The notes under the pieces: generated by a model
The model's database searches: none
What the model saw: the letters and a program-made list of their open reading frames with translations, nothing else
What the model was told of the DNA's origin: nothing
Assembly (NCBI RefSeq): GCF_016461785.1
Contig: NZ_JAEMUH010000008.1
Span: forward strand, 124,001 to 188,000
Source of the DNA: Marinomonas ostreistagni
GTDB taxonomy: Bacteria > Pseudomonadota > Gammaproteobacteria > Pseudomonadales > Marinomonadaceae
Direction: 5' to 3'
Length of the DNA: 64,000 nt
Shown: positions 29,979 through 40,473 of the stretch, in pieces
How the letters are laid out: each line of letters starts with the position of its first letter
How positions within the stretch are numbered: the first letter of the stretch is position 1
Program-made: the position numbers and the translations under genes

Positions 29979-30941
29979 ATGAAGAAAATCACAACAGCAT
30001 TAGTATTCGGCAGTTTACTATCAACCTCTGCAATAGCGGATAAATGGCACATGCCAACACCTTATGGCGACGGTAATCTGCCGACTCAAATTGCTTACGG
30101 TTTTGCTGAAGAAATCAAAGAGAAAACAGGTGGCGAGTTGGATATTACTGTTCACTCAGCAGGCTCTTTGGTGAAACACACTGAAATTCCACGAGCAGTG
30201 AAAACGGGCCAAGTGCAGATTGGTGAAGTATTCCTAGGTATTTTGGGTAACGAGCACCCAGTCTTCAAACATGACAATATTCCTTTTCTAGCGACGTCTT
30301 TCGAAGAAGCCAAGTCTCTTTGGGAAGCGGCAAAACCAGCCGTTGAAAAGCAACTGGATAAAAGTGGTATGAAGCTGCTGTATGCGGTGGCATGGCCAGC
30401 ACAAAGCCTTTACACCAAGATGCCTGTTTCTCAGCTAAGTGACCTTGAAGGCTCTAAGATGCGTGCATACAGCCCATCAACATCCCGTCTTGCTGACCTA
30501 ATGGGCACAACACCGACAACCATCCAAGTACCAGATATCCCACAAGCGTTCAGCACGGGTATCATCCAAGCCATGATCACCTCTCCTTCAACAGGTGTCG
30601 ACAGCCAAGCGTGGGACTATGTGAACTACTACACCGATGTTAAAGCGTGGATTCCAAAGAACATTATCGTTGTTAACAAGCGAGCATTCCGCCGTTTAGA
30701 TAAAGACACTCAAACCGCCATCCTAGACGCGGCAAAACATGCTGAAGCTTTGGGTTGGGAAAAAGTCGCTGAACGCGCCGCGAGCGACAAGCAGAAGCTA
30801 ATCGACAACGGCATGAATGTATCCGACCCATCGGATACGTTAATCAAAGAACTGCAAGCGATCGGAAATACCATGGTGTCCGAGTGGAAAGCGGAAGATC
30901 CTAAAGAAGTAGGTGCGATCCTAGACCGTTACCAACCTTAA
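29979..30941 (+). CDS. TRAP transporter substrate-binding protein, DctP family
   Basis: About 320 residues with a signal peptide (MKKITTALVFGSLLSTSAIA). The mature part (DKWHMPTPYGDGNLPTQIAY) and the blocks IPRAVKTGQVQIGE and KMRAYSPSTSRLADLMG with the conserved arginine that grips carboxylate ligands place it in the DctP family. It delivers a carboxylate to the DctQM permease encoded next. With pxpABC downstream, 5-oxoproline (pyroglutamate) is the most likely ligand; D-glutamate is an alternative. The start has AAGGA seven bases upstream. A strong stem-loop separates it from dctQ. Confidence 0.9.
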   Translation: MKKITTALVFGSLLSTSAIADKWHMPTPYGDGNLPTQIAYGFAEEIKEKTGGELDITVHSAGSLVKHTEIPRAVKTGQVQIGEVFLGILGNEHPVFKHDNIPFLATSFEEAKSLWEAAKPAVEKQLDKSGMKLLYAVAWPAQSLYTKMPVSQLSDLEGSKMRAYSPSTSRLADLMGTTPTTIQVPDIPQAFSTGIIQAMITSPSTGVDSQAWDYVNYYTDVKAWIPKNIIVVNKRAFRRLDKDTQTAILDAAKHAEALGWEKVAERAASDKQKLIDNGMNVSDPSDTLIKELQAIGNTMVSEWKAEDPKEVGAILDRYQP

Positions 30942-30960
30942 GCACAACCTTCGCATCCTA

Positions 30961-30985
30961 GCCTCCCTCTCGCACTGAGGGAGGC
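30961..30985 (+). other. Intercistronic stem-loop between TRAP binding-protein and permease genes
   Basis: GCCTCCCTC and GAGGGAGGC form a 9-bp stem with a 7-base loop, 20 bases after the stop. There is no U-tract, so mRNA 3'-end protection of the binding-protein message is more likely than termination. The stem is the same as that between ugpB and ugpA (25411-25433). Confidence 0.7.
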
Positions 30986-31005
30986 ACCTTCAAAAAGAGA
31001 ACACC

Positions 31006-31521
31006 ATGAAAGATTTCAAAGACACTTGCTACCGCATGTCGGGTTGGCTTTCTGGCCTATGCATCGTCGCCATCACATTGCTACTGCTTGCTCAAATTGT
31101 TGGGCGATTGTTCGGCTTTATCGTTCCTTCTGCTGAAGATTTTGCGGGCTTTGCCTTAGCCGCAGCGACTTTTTTCGGTTTGGCGTACACCTTTCACGAA
31201 GGCGGACATATTCGAGTCACATTGTTGATTCAACGCCTCAACCAAGGCCCGCGTAAAGTACAAGAAGCCTTCGTACTGACGTTAGGTCTGATCCTAAGCG
31301 CCTTTGTCGCCTACGCTTGCTGTTACATGGTGTATGAATCTTACATTTATGAAGAAGTGTCATACGGCTACATCCCTGTTCCCTTATGGATTCCTCAACT
31401 AAGTGTCGCCCTTGGCTCCATTGCCTTAGCACTTGCTGTGCTGGACGCTTGGCTCAGTGCGATTCGTGGTCAATCCCCACACTATATTCGTCATGAAGAC
31501 GAACTGTCTCTGGAGGAATAA
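31006..31521 (+). CDS. TRAP transporter small permease, DctQ family
   Basis: A 171-residue protein with four predicted membrane helices and the DctQ family traits: an N-terminal cytoplasmic stretch, FEGGHIRVTLL-like motif (HEGGHIRVTLLIQRL near residue 65), and a P-W-L-P-Q-type end of the last loop (YIPVPLWIPQLSVALG). It forms the small membrane subunit that works with DctM in sodium-driven carboxylate import. It lies two bases before the large permease gene and 64 bases after the binding-protein gene. Confidence 0.92.
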   Translation: MKDFKDTCYRMSGWLSGLCIVAITLLLLAQIVGRLFGFIVPSAEDFAGFALAAATFFGLAYTFHEGGHIRVTLLIQRLNQGPRKVQEAFVLTLGLILSAFVAYACCYMVYESYIYEEVSYGYIPVPLWIPQLSVALGSIALALAVLDAWLSAIRGQSPHYIRHEDELSLEE

Positions 31522-31523
31522 CC

Positions 31524-32831
31524 ATGGACTTAACACTTATTTCTATTATCCTCGCAGTCGGCATGCTTGTCATGCTGGCACTAGGCGTTTGGGTCTCTTT
31601 TACCTTAATCTTTATCGGTGGCTTAGGCCTTATCCTTTCTGAAAACTACCAGATTGGATTGTTATTCTCGACGTCTTCATGGGGTGCAGGCACCGCTTGG
31701 TCACTCACAGCATTGCCGTTGTTTATCTGGATGGGTGAGGTGTTATTCCGTACCCGTTTGTCCGAAGACTTATTCAAAGGTTTATCTCCTTGGCTGGGAG
31801 GCGTTCCAGGCAAACTGTTTCACGTCAACATTTTAAGCTGTGGCATCTTTGCCGCCGTATCCGGCTCTTCCGCTGCAACCGCAGCAACCATTGGACGTAT
31901 GACGTTGCCAGAGCTTAAAAGGCAAGGCTACAGCGAGCGCATGGCAATTGGCACATTAGCTGGCTCTGGTACGCTAGGTCTATTGATTCCACCGTCTATC
32001 ATCTTGATCGTTTATGGTGTCGCAGCAGAAGTATCGATTGCACGCCTATTCATTGCAGGGGCGCTTCCTGGCTTGCTGCTGGTCGCACTCTTTATGGGTT
32101 ACACCATGATCTGGGGGCTGATGCACAAGGACGAATTGCCACAACAAACTCGCGCACAAGTTAGCTGGAGCGTGAAGTTCAAAGCACTTAAGCAGTTGTT
32201 ACCAGTTGTTGGTCTGATTGGTTTTGTTCTTGGTTCGATCTATGGTGGTATTACCACACCTACAGAGGCCGCAGCCATTGGTGTAACTGGCGCATTGGTC
32301 ATCGCAGCAGTAACGGGATCTCTCAACATTAGCAGCTTTATGGAAAGCCTAATGGGAGCGGTAAAGAGCTCTTGTATGATCACCTTTATTTTAATTGGTG
32401 CTCACTTCCTAACCCTTGCTATGGGGTTCTTAGGCATCCCGAAAGAATTAGCGGTTTGGATTGGCAGCATGAACCTGTCACCTATGGAGCTAATTCTGTA
32501 TCTAACCGTGCTTTTTGTTATTTTGGGCTGTTTCCTTGATGGAATTTCTGTCGTGGTACTGACGGTTGCAGTGGTACTGCCTATGGTGGATGCAGCGGGT
32601 ATTGATCTACTTTGGTTCGGTATTTTCATCGTGCTGGTTGTGGAGATGTCGCAGATTACACCACCTGTCGGCTTCAACTTATTCGTGATCCAATCCCTTA
32701 CCGGACGCGATATTTTATACGTCGCACGTGCTGCACTGCCGTTCTTCTTGTTAATCGGCGCAGCCATTGTCCTGGTGACTCTATTCCCTGAAATCGTCAC
32801 CTACTTACCCACTACGATGTCGCAACGCTAA
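31524..32831 (+). CDS. TRAP transporter large permease, DctM family
   Basis: A 435-residue permease with about twelve hydrophobic helices. Family motifs include SSWGAGTAWSLTALPLFIWMGE, GSSAATAATIGRMTLPEL, GSGTLGLLIPPSI and the symmetric EMSQITPPVGFNLFV near the end. It is the ion-coupled channel of the TRAP system. The ribosome site GGAGGA lies in the end of the DctQ gene. The next gene, pxpA, starts 11 bases downstream, so transport and 5-oxoproline hydrolysis are encoded in one message. Confidence 0.94.
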   Translation: MDLTLISIILAVGMLVMLALGVWVSFTLIFIGGLGLILSENYQIGLLFSTSSWGAGTAWSLTALPLFIWMGEVLFRTRLSEDLFKGLSPWLGGVPGKLFHVNILSCGIFAAVSGSSAATAATIGRMTLPELKRQGYSERMAIGTLAGSGTLGLLIPPSIILIVYGVAAEVSIARLFIAGALPGLLLVALFMGYTMIWGLMHKDELPQQTRAQVSWSVKFKALKQLLPVVGLIGFVLGSIYGGITTPTEAAAIGVTGALVIAAVTGSLNISSFMESLMGAVKSSCMITFILIGAHFLTLAMGFLGIPKELAVWIGSMNLSPMELILYLTVLFVILGCFLDGISVVVLTVAVVLPMVDAAGIDLLWFGIFIVLVVEMSQITPPVGFNLFVIQSLTGRDILYVARAALPFFLLIGAAIVLVTLFPEIVTYLPTTMSQR

Positions 32832-32842
32832 CGGAGGCTATT

Positions 32843-33586
32843 ATGAAATTAAACTGTGATATGGGCGAAGCCTTTGGCGCATGGAAAATGGGCATGGATG
32901 AACAAATCATGCCATACGTTGATCAAGCGAACATTGCCTGCGGTTTCCATGCTTCAGACCCTCTGACCATGGCCAAAACCGTGGCGCTTGCAAAACAGCA
33001 TAATGTCACCATTGGCGCACATCCGGCTTACCCTGATTTGGTAGGTTTTGGTCGCCGTAATATGGACATTGCGCCAACAGAGCTCAAAGCCCTGATTCAG
33101 TATCAAGTGGGTGCACTACAAGGTATTTGTAAAGCGCACGGGACTCAGGTTACCTATGTGAAGCCACATGGCGCACTTTACAATACGATGATGGCGGATT
33201 TCTCGGTACTAGAAACCGTGATGCAAGCGGTCAGCGAACTGGATCCATCATTGGTTCTGATGGTGATGGCCATTCCAGAATCTGATCAGGTTAAAGCCCT
33301 AGCAGAGAAATACCAGCTAGCACTTTGGTTCGAGGCATTCTCCGATCGCCTGTATACAGATGAAGGGCGCCTCACGCCACGTAAACAAAACGGTGCCGTG
33401 CATCAGACCTTTGACTTGATTGAGCAGCAAGTGCTGCAGCTTAGTGAGCAAGGCGCGTTAACCACTGAATCCGGCCAGCTTTTAGCGATTCAGGCTGACA
33501 CCATTTGTGTCCATGGTGATGGCGCTCATGCCGTAGAAGCAGTCCAGCGTATCCGCCAAGTGGTTGATGGTGCCAGCGCCTTATGA
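32843..33586 (+). CDS. pxpA: 5-oxoprolinase subunit A (LamB/YcsF family)
   Basis: A 247-residue member of the LamB/YcsF family with the signature N-terminus MKLNCDMGEAFGAWKMG, IACGFHASDP, VTIGAHPAYPDL.GFGRR and VKPHGALYN. PxpA works with PxpB and PxpC to hydrolyse 5-oxoproline to glutamate with ATP. The start has GGAGG seven bases upstream, and the stop overlaps the pxpB start as ATGA. Context (TRAP importer, DUF1445) agrees with a catabolic role, in addition to removing 5-oxoproline formed spontaneously from glutamine. Confidence 0.95.
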   Translation: MKLNCDMGEAFGAWKMGMDEQIMPYVDQANIACGFHASDPLTMAKTVALAKQHNVTIGAHPAYPDLVGFGRRNMDIAPTELKALIQYQVGALQGICKAHGTQVTYVKPHGALYNTMMADFSVLETVMQAVSELDPSLVLMVMAIPESDQVKALAEKYQLALWFEAFSDRLYTDEGRLTPRKQNGAVHQTFDLIEQQVLQLSEQGALTTESGQLLAIQADTICVHGDGAHAVEAVQRIRQVVDGASAL

Positions 33587-34311
33587 TGCATAACGAAACA
33601 TCAACATCTGCCACCCCCACTCATATTGAAATCAGTCTAGTGAGCGATCAAGCCTGTTTGCTACAGTTTTCAGACAGTATCAGTGATGAGGTGGCCGATC
33701 AGATCAGTCTCGTGACCACTGCGCTCCAGAATCATCAGGGCATAATAGACCTGATTCCATCCTATACTACGTTGCTAGTGGTATTTGATGCAGGCTGCTT
33801 TGATCGGTTTGCCATTCAGAAAACGCTACAGAGCGTGCTAGCTAAAGTTGATTGGTCCAGTGCAGGCAATCGTATCAGTCATGAAGTGGTCATCCCTGTG
33901 TACTACGGCCCAGAAGTCGGACCAGACTTAGAAGATGTCGCAAAGCATTGTCAGCTAGACATAGAGGAAGTGATTCGCCTCCATAGTACGACGACTTATC
34001 GAGCTTATGCCATTGGCTTCACGCCAGGTTTTGCTTTTCTTGGCAATACGCCTGAGGCTTTACATGTTCCTCGCAAAACAACACCTCGACTAAAAGTACC
34101 ACTGGGAAGTGTAGCCATCGCTGAGCGTCAAACTGCGGTTTATCCAAGCGTGACACCGGGAGGGTGGCAAATTTTAGGCCGAACCCCGACCAAATTAGTC
34201 GATTGGACGAGTGACAGTTTAGCGTTAATCAAAGCGGGAGACAGCGTTCGTTTTAAGCCAATGTCAAAAGAAGAGTTTTTAGCACAAGGGGGTAATCTAG
34301 ATGGCTTTTAA
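33583..34311 (+). CDS. pxpB: 5-oxoprolinase subunit B (KipI/allophanate hydrolase subunit 1 family)
   Basis: A 242-residue protein with the KipI/AHS1 signature: EVVIPVYYGPEVGPDLEDVA, AYAIGFTPGFAFLGNTPE, RLKVPLGSVAIAERQTAVYP and TPGGWQILGRTP. It forms a complex with PxpC. The start overlaps the pxpA stop by four bases and the end overlaps pxpC by 11 bases. The N-terminal 15 residues are less conserved; ATG at 33583 and ATG at 33586-33588 region compete, but the former keeps coupling. Confidence 0.94.
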   Translation: MMHNETSTSATPTHIEISLVSDQACLLQFSDSISDEVADQISLVTTALQNHQGIIDLIPSYTTLLVVFDAGCFDRFAIQKTLQSVLAKVDWSSAGNRISHEVVIPVYYGPEVGPDLEDVAKHCQLDIEEVIRLHSTTTYRAYAIGFTPGFAFLGNTPEALHVPRKTTPRLKVPLGSVAIAERQTAVYPSVTPGGWQILGRTPTKLVDWTSDSLALIKAGDSVRFKPMSKEEFLAQGGNLDGF

Positions 34312-35224
34312 GGTGTTAAAACCTGGCATGCTGACACTGCTGCAGGACTTAGGGCGACATGGCTATCAACACCTAGGAGTCACCTCAGGTGGTCCAATGG
34401 ATGAGGTCGCTTTCCTGTGGGGCAACTCCTTACTGGATAACGATGATAATGCAGCTCAGCTCGAAATTACGTTTGGTATGCTTTCTCTAGAAGCCACGCA
34501 ACCCACGAGTATCGCCCTAGCAGGCGCAGACTTAGGAGCAACGCTAAACGGTGATTCCATCATGCCTTGGCAAACTTATGCCGTCAAAGCAGGAGATGTG
34601 CTGACATTCCAGCAACCAAAATTTGGACTCAGAGCGTACTTAGCTGTCAAAGGGGGCTTTCTTGCTGAACCCGTGTTAGGCAGTGTCGCAACGGTCATAC
34701 GAGAGCAACTTGGAGGCTTCACCGGAAAGGGAGATAAGCTACAGAAAGGTGACCTGCTACCTTATGCCCCAACGCAACAACATACTCCTAGGCATTTACC
34801 CCGACTGGCCATTCCGAATTATGATCAAACCGAAATCGATGTGGTGACTGGCTACCAATATAAAAGTTTTTCTGGCTTAGATCGCGCACACTTTTTTAGT
34901 AGCGCTTATACCTTAAGCCAAAATTGCGATCGTATGGGATACCGTCTTGATGGTCGGCCTATAGGAAAAGATCAACCAGGAATTATTTCTGAAGGCATTG
35001 CATACGGCGCGATTCAAATTCCCAGCGATGGTCAGCCCATTATTTTATTAAAAGACCGACAGACCATTGGCGGGTATCCCAAAATCGGCTGTGTTACGAG
35101 TATTTCGGGAAGCTTGCTGGCACAAAAGAAACCGGGCGATAAAATTGGCTTTCGGTATATGAGCGTCGACCAAGCCGAACGGGAACGGCATTTAGCACTT
35201 GCTCGCATTCATCAATGGCGTTGA
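34301..35224 (+). CDS. pxpC: 5-oxoprolinase subunit C (KipA/allophanate hydrolase subunit 2 family)
   Basis: A 307-residue protein of the KipA/AHS2 family. It begins FKVLKPGMLTLLQDLGRHGY and has GVTSGGPMDEVAFLWGN, LAVKGGF, DRMGYRLDG and IISEGIAYGAIQIPSDGQPI with the LLKDRQTIGGYPKIG motif, all typical. It completes the 5-oxoprolinase complex. The ATG at 34301 follows AGGGGG. It is the last gene of the operon, and 173 bases without a gene follow before the next signalling genes. Confidence 0.94.
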   Translation: MAFKVLKPGMLTLLQDLGRHGYQHLGVTSGGPMDEVAFLWGNSLLDNDDNAAQLEITFGMLSLEATQPTSIALAGADLGATLNGDSIMPWQTYAVKAGDVLTFQQPKFGLRAYLAVKGGFLAEPVLGSVATVIREQLGGFTGKGDKLQKGDLLPYAPTQQHTPRHLPRLAIPNYDQTEIDVVTGYQYKSFSGLDRAHFFSSAYTLSQNCDRMGYRLDGRPIGKDQPGIISEGIAYGAIQIPSDGQPIILLKDRQTIGGYPKIGCVTSISGSLLAQKKPGDKIGFRYMSVDQAERERHLALARIHQWR

Positions 35225-35397
35225 GTTGCGCCATTTAATCCACCTTACAATCCGACACAAAAAATCCACTAGAGAATTCGCCATTTGCTTCTAAACTTAG
35301 GTCTACTAATTTAGTTTAGGAGCAAGTTTAGGCTCCATTCTGTACAACTGCGCACGAATTGTACTTTTGTACGATAGTGTTTTGGTGGGGATGTATT

Positions 35398-36603
35398 GTG
35401 CGTAGCTACACACGTATTGGATTACTGGCGTTAACGTCTACTTGGTTACTTTCTACAAATGTCGGTGCAGCAGATGTAAAGCTGGGGTTTACAGGCCCAT
35501 TGACAGGCCCCAGTGGCTCACTTGGACAACAACTTGTCAGTGGTATCGAGCTTGGTTTCACTGCCATTAATGATGCTCAGACCTTGCCTTTTTCATTATC
35601 TGTCCTTGCTAAGGATGATGGTTATGAGCCCAGTCAAACCCCCTCACTTATCAAAAACATGGTGTTAAATGATAACATTGTTGGCTTAGTCAGTAGTGTA
35701 GGAACCCCCACTGCCGTCAGTGCCTTTCCCATTTTAAAAGAGTTTAAACTCCCTCTGATTGCGCCATACACTGGCAGCTCTTTACTAGAACAAGAAGACG
35801 TCAAACCATTCATTTTTACACACCGCCCGAGCTATCATGATGAAGCAAATTTATTGGCTTCAACAATCGTTCAAGATTTGGGCATACAGCCCAGTGAAGT
35901 AGCGGTATACATTCAAAAAGACAGTTATGGCGAAATAACCTTACGCAGTTTAACCGATGCTCTAAAGTCATACGGACTTAAGCATGCGAATGAGTTAATG
36001 CAAATACATTATGTTCGTAATCAACCCAATACGGCACATGCCGTTGCTCAAATATTATCTAGACCTACTGCCCCTAAAGCGATATTTCTGATCAGTACTT
36101 TTCCCGCTGCTGAAGAGCTCATCACTATGCTCGATCAAGTGGGTGTTAGTCCTACGTTCGCAGCCTTTTCATTTGTGAGCCATGACATGTTTAAAGGGCG
36201 ATTGGCCGCAACCCAAGCCAAAGTCCTATCTTCACAAATGCACCCTTGCATGAACAACAGTGAAGACAATTCCGTCTTTCATCGACTTGTTCAAGATGTA
36301 AATACTTACACACCCTCAGTAGAAGTCTCCTCTGCTGTATTTGAAGGCTATCGAGCCGCTTACTATATTTATGATGTACTCAAATTTGCCAACTTAAAAA
36401 CCGCGCCTACACGCAAAGAATTTCTCAACGCTTTGAGTCGTTACGAGTTTTCACATAAACACGACAAAAGTAACACGAACTTAGTAAGCAACTCGCGCAA
36501 CAATGGTACTCAACTCTGGCTGAAGTGGTATAACTATAAAACTCAGCAAGAATTCTGTGGGACATCTCTATCTAAAGAGCTCTTTAGGACTGCCAATGAG
36601 TAA
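35398..36603 (+). CDS. Periplasmic Leu/Ile/Val-type ligand-binding protein, probably a sensor partner
   Basis: About 401 residues: a signal peptide, then [20 protein letters not shown], the opening of type I periplasmic binding proteins (branched-chain amino-acid type), with [19 protein letters not shown] and ETQ-like ligand-contact regions. No permease or ATPase is encoded nearby. Instead the stop overlaps the start of a hybrid histidine kinase, an arrangement like TorT-TorS or LuxP-LuxQ, so it probably presents a ligand to that kinase. GTG at 35398 is chosen with GGGGA upstream; a TTG at 35359 would disrupt the signal peptide. The ligand is unknown. Confidence 0.82.
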   Translation: MRSYTRIGLLALTSTWLLSTNVGAADVKLGFTGPLTGPSGSLGQQLVSGIELGFTAINDAQTLPFSLSVLAKDDGYEPSQTPSLIKNMVLNDNIVGLVSSVGTPTAVSAFPILKEFKLPLIAPYTGSSLLEQEDVKPFIFTHRPSYHDEANLLASTIVQDLGIQPSEVAVYIQKDSYGEITLRSLTDALKSYGLKHANELMQIHYVRNQPNTAHAVAQILSRPTAPKAIFLISTFPAAEELITMLDQVGVSPTFAAFSFVSHDMFKGRLAATQAKVLSSQMHPCMNNSEDNSVFHRLVQDVNTYTPSVEVSSAVFEGYRAAYYIYDVLKFANLKTAPTRKEFLNALSRYEFSHKHDKSNTNLVSNSRNNGTQLWLKWYNYKTQQEFCGTSLSKELFRTANE

Positions 36604-39600
36604 AGCGGGAAATGTTCAATCGTCGATAACACCGCTAGTAAAGCTGTTAGCTTTATTTAGCTTGCTTTCTATCGTGATTGGCACGTCTATTTTGGGCGGT
36701 ACCGCATACAACTTAAATGATCAATTACAAACCTTACGCAGTCGTCAGACGTCTATGATTGATGCGGTTTCAGAACTGCGTGAAGTCGTACCTGCACAAC
36801 GCACCAGAGTTCGCCAAGCACTGCTTGAAGGTATGAATAACGCTTACTTAGATCAAAGCCTTTTTTCTCGTTATAACCGCGCACTAAATATGTTAAGCAT
36901 GGCGTCAGAGGAAAATATGGACATTGCCTCCCTCAGTATGTCTCTGCAGGCTCGAGGTAGACAAATCAACGAGCTCATTACCAGCTTAAATGACTGGCAT
37001 CTTCAAAACGAAGCGATCGTTACTCAAGCCGAACGAACCAATTTAGCACTCAATGCAGAGGCCAAGGTCGATACGATCACTGGTATCATACGAGGCTTAA
37101 GCAGTCGCCACCGTTTACGAGAGGCCGTGCTACTTTTTCAGTATCGTAGTGCTTCGGGTGAGGAACAACTAAAGCTCACAGAAGAGTATATGTCGCTTCG
37201 GTCCAGCAGTGTCGAAAGCGCACTCACTACGGCTTTAGAAGACATACTAAACCTTGAAATGGGGGTGAATCATCTCAGCACGGCATTAACGCAAGTACAG
37301 TTAGTTGACCTACTAAACAACAGAGTTTCCCCTACATTCGAACGTCTTGACTACGCCGTGTCTCAACTTCAATGGGAATATCCAGATGTTTTCGAGCAGC
37401 TACAAGTTTCTTCCGACGAACTAAAATCAATTCTCTATGGCTCATCCTATGAATACAACCAGCTTAACTCTATCGAGCTTGGAGAAGGCGGTTTATTTAA
37501 TGAGCGTATTGCTATCATCCAATCTGAACTTAAAAGACAAGCGATCAGTCAGCAAGTCGATAGCATCTTTTTTCCTATGACAAGTCTATTAGACAAGATC
37601 AATGAATCGGTTCAATCGGAAAGTCATAAGCTTGAAGTGCAAATTGAAAAACAGCTGTCCCGATTAACCGTTGCCATATTGTGGATTGGCAGCCTAACCA
37701 GTTTAATTATTCTTATCCTTGCTTGGGTTATCTCAAAGCGTGTAAAACGCCAGCTAAATACCCTAATCGAAAGCGAAGACCGCTTCCGCTCCATGTTCGA
37801 ATCCTCCCCCGACCCAGCTTGGATTTTACGGGAAGGGCAGATTATAGAATGCAACGCGTCAGCAGCTCATACCCTAGGCTACCCTGAGGTACAATCCCTT
37901 TTAAATGCCACGATGAGTGATTTGTCGCCATTTACTCAACATGATGGCAGCACCACCTTAACGAAGTTGGATTTACTCACGAAACAAGTGTTTGAAAAAG
38001 GTCACAGTTACCAAGAGTGGATCTTCAAAGGAAAACAAGACGATTTCATTTATGCAGATATGACGATGATCTCAGTTATTCTCGATGATCATCCCGCTAT
38101 TATTTGTACGTGGCGTGATGTTTCTGAGCGCTTCAAATATCAAATGTCTTTACAGTCTTATAAGCAAAGACTTGAAGAGGAAATTGCCGAACAAACCAGC
38201 GAACTTAAAGAGGCTAAAAACAACGCTGAACAGGCGAATCGTGCAAAGAGCGACTTTTTAGCAAATATGAGCCATGAAATTCGTACCCCTATGAATTCAA
38301 TTATAGGTATGTCTTATTTGGCGCTTCAAACGGACTTAAAAGGACGACAACGACACTACATCCAAAACGTTCGAAATTCTGCTGAGTCCTTACTCAATAT
38401 TATCAATGATATTCTCGACTTTTCTAAGATCGAGGCGGGTAAATTAGAGCTTGAGCAAGCGCCTTTTAATTTACAGGACATCCTCACCGAAGTAGCTAAC
38501 CTACTTACTATAAAAGTTGATGAGAAAGATCTGGAGTTGATCTTTGATATTGATGAAAACCTACCCCAAGTATTCAATGGAGATGTCACACGTTTACGTC
38601 AAGTACTGCTCAATTTAGGCAATAATGCAGTCAAATTTACCGAACAAGGGGAAATAGTCATCCGTGCTCGCTACCTCAAACATTATGGTGAGCAAATGGA
38701 AGTTCATTTCAGCGTTTCTGACACAGGCATAGGCATCCCCGATCAAAATCAAACTCGTTTATTTAACTCGTTCTCTCAAGCTGACTCGTCTACCACCCGT
38801 CGTTTTGGCGGTACAGGTTTGGGACTCGCCATATCAAAGCAACTGATTGAACTGATGGGCGGTAAAATCTGGCTGGATAGTTCTGAAGGAAAAGGCAGTA
38901 CATTTCACTTTACCGTTACCTTAACGAGGGTCGAGGATGAGATTCCAGAGTGCATCACTCAATTATCAGATGACATATCTAAAGTGCTGGTAGTAGATGA
39001 TAATGATACTGCTCGAGAAGTTTTACAGAGCTATATTGTAGGACTTGGAATGCAATGTGATGCGATCGATAATGGTTCTGATGCCGTTCAATTAGTCAAA
39101 GAAGCCAATAAGAAACAAGCGCCTTATGATCTCTTACTAGTGGATTGGAAAATGCCAGGTATTGATGGCATCGATACCTGCCGCGTCATCAGTGAATTGC
39201 CTACGCATTACGCACCAACCATGATTATGGTAACTTCCTATAACTTAGAAAAAGCACGCGAAGCGGCTAAAGGTGTGGATATTTCAGGGTTTGTTACCAA
39301 ACCCATAACGGTTTCAAGTCTTTATGATGCCATTGCAGAAAGTTACGGTGTTGAACGCTTAATTCATCATAATCAAGTGGGACACAATGAACTGGAGCAA
39401 CATAAATTCTCTTCTCTCTCTGGCGCTACCGTTCTACTGGTAGAAGATAATGAAATTAACCGTGAGTTGGCTATTGAGCTGCTTGCTCAACAAGACATTA
39501 ACGTTGTGGTAGCAGAACATGGCGAAGAGGCAATTGAACGCCTCGAAGAGCAAGAGTTTGATTTAGTCTTAATGGACTGTCAGATGCCAGTCATGGACGG

Positions 39601-40462
39601 CTATCAAGCAACTAAGAAACTCAGAGCGATGTCTAAATACGCGCAATTACCCATCATTGCTATGACCGCAAATGTACTACAGCAGGACATCGACAAAGCG
39701 ATCCAAGCAGGTATGAATGATCACATTTCTAAGCCAATCAACTTAGAGCAAATGTTCATCACCATGGAGCGATGGATGCCGAAATCCAAGGTTGCAACCC
39801 CTCATGAATTTCCAGACGTTACAACTGAGGTCGCTCCAACCGACAACAGTGGGCTGCAAGACTTACCAGACCATATAACCAATATTGACTTTGTTGTTGG
39901 CTTACAACATACCCAGACACTTGGACTCTATGTACGTCTTTTGAAACGCTTCATCAAAGCACAAGCCGACTTTCCGGAGCAATTAGAGACGATGATGAAG
40001 CAGCAACAATATCAAACCGCAACGCGACTCGCTCACACTCTAAAAGGCAACTCTGCTACATTAGGTATGACGCAATTATCTAAACTATCCTCAGACTTAG
40101 AGATGCAAATTGAACAACGTTTACCCACGGATGACACAATTACTCAACTAAAATCTGAATTGGAAGCTATTCTTAAAGGATTACAGGAATGGCAAGATCA
40201 ATACGTAGAAGAAATGCATCAAGAGAGTGATGCCAATATAGAAGAGATAGACAACGCTAATAAACAAGTTGAACTTGAAAAACTGAAAGCCATGTTAGAG
40301 CAAAACTTGTTTGAAGCCAGAGACGTTGCGGAGGGTTTAACCCCATATTTTAAAGCGAATCAGAAAGTCGCTATGATGGAAATTAAAGAAGCCATTGATG
40401 TTTACGACTTTGATCAGGCATTAGAACGTCTCGATGCATTGCTAGATAGTATTAAGGATTAA
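36596..40462 (+). CDS. Hybrid sensor histidine kinase with two receiver domains and Hpt
   Basis: About 1288 residues. A first membrane helix (about 14-37) and a second (about 358-382) enclose a large, mostly helical periplasmic domain. Then follow a PAS domain (about 390-510), HisKA with SHEIRTP (His near 560), HATPase (N-box [10 protein letters not shown] near 672, GTGLGLAIS near 740), receiver 1 ([10 protein letters not shown] near 848), receiver 2 ([13 protein letters not shown] near 992) and an Hpt domain ([12 protein letters not shown], His near 1147). All phosphorelay residues are present. The C-terminus adds a helical tail ending [10 protein letters not shown]. It overlaps the binding-protein gene by eight bases and precedes the HD-GYP gene by 11, forming one signalling unit. 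Confidence 0.9.
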   Translation: MSKAGNVQSSITPLVKLLALFSLLSIVIGTSILGGTAYNLNDQLQTLRSRQTSMIDAVSELREVVPAQRTRVRQALLEGMNNAYLDQSLFSRYNRALNMLSMASEENMDIASLSMSLQARGRQINELITSLNDWHLQNEAIVTQAERTNLALNAEAKVDTITGIIRGLSSRHRLREAVLLFQYRSASGEEQLKLTEEYMSLRSSSVESALTTALEDILNLEMGVNHLSTALTQVQLVDLLNNRVSPTFERLDYAVSQLQWEYPDVFEQLQVSSDELKSILYGSSYEYNQLNSIELGEGGLFNERIAIIQSELKRQAISQQVDSIFFPMTSLLDKINESVQSESHKLEVQIEKQLSRLTVAILWIGSLTSLIILILAWVISKRVKRQLNTLIESEDRFRSMFESSPDPAWILREGQIIECNASAAHTLGYPEVQSLLNATMSDLSPFTQHDGSTTLTKLDLLTKQVFEKGHSYQEWIFKGKQDDFIYADMTMISVILDDHPAIICTWRDVSERFKYQMSLQSYKQRLEEEIAEQTSELKEAKNNAEQANRAKSDFLANMSHEIRTPMNSIIGMSYLALQTDLKGRQRHYIQNVRNSAESLLNIINDILDFSKIEAGKLELEQAPFNLQDILTEVANLLTIKVDEKDLELIFDIDENLPQVFNGDVTRLRQVLLNLGNNAVKFTEQGEIVIRARYLKHYGEQMEVHFSVSDTGIGIPDQNQTRLFNSFSQADSSTTRRFGGTGLGLAISKQLIELMGGKIWLDSSEGKGSTFHFTVTLTRVEDEIPECITQLSDDISKVLVVDDNDTAREVLQSYIVGLGMQCDAIDNGSDAVQLVKEANKKQAPYDLLLVDWKMPGIDGIDTCRVISELPTHYAPTMIMVTSYNLEKAREAAKGVDISGFVTKPITVSSLYDAIAESYGVERLIHHNQVGHNELEQHKFSSLSGATVLLVEDNEINRELAIELLAQQDINVVVAEHGEEAIERLEEQEFDLVLMDCQMPVMDGYQATKKLRAMSKYAQLPIIAMTANVLQQDIDKAIQAGMNDHISKPINLEQMFITMERWMPKSKVATPHEFPDVTTEVAPTDNSGLQDLPDHITNIDFVVGLQHTQTLGLYVRLLKRFIKAQADFPEQLETMMKQQQYQTATRLAHTLKGNSATLGMTQLSKLSSDLEMQIEQRLPTDDTITQLKSELEAILKGLQEWQDQYVEEMHQESDANIEEIDNANKQVELEKLKAMLEQNLFEARDVAEGLTPYFKANQKVAMMEIKEAIDVYDFDQALERLDALLDSIKD

Positions 40463-40473
40463 GTGAGTGATAT

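Noticed and set aside
35290-35335. CTAAAC/GTTTAG and GGAGC/GCTCC inverted repeats after pxpC
   Set aside because: Short arms and no U-tract; could be a weak terminator or operator but not supportable.
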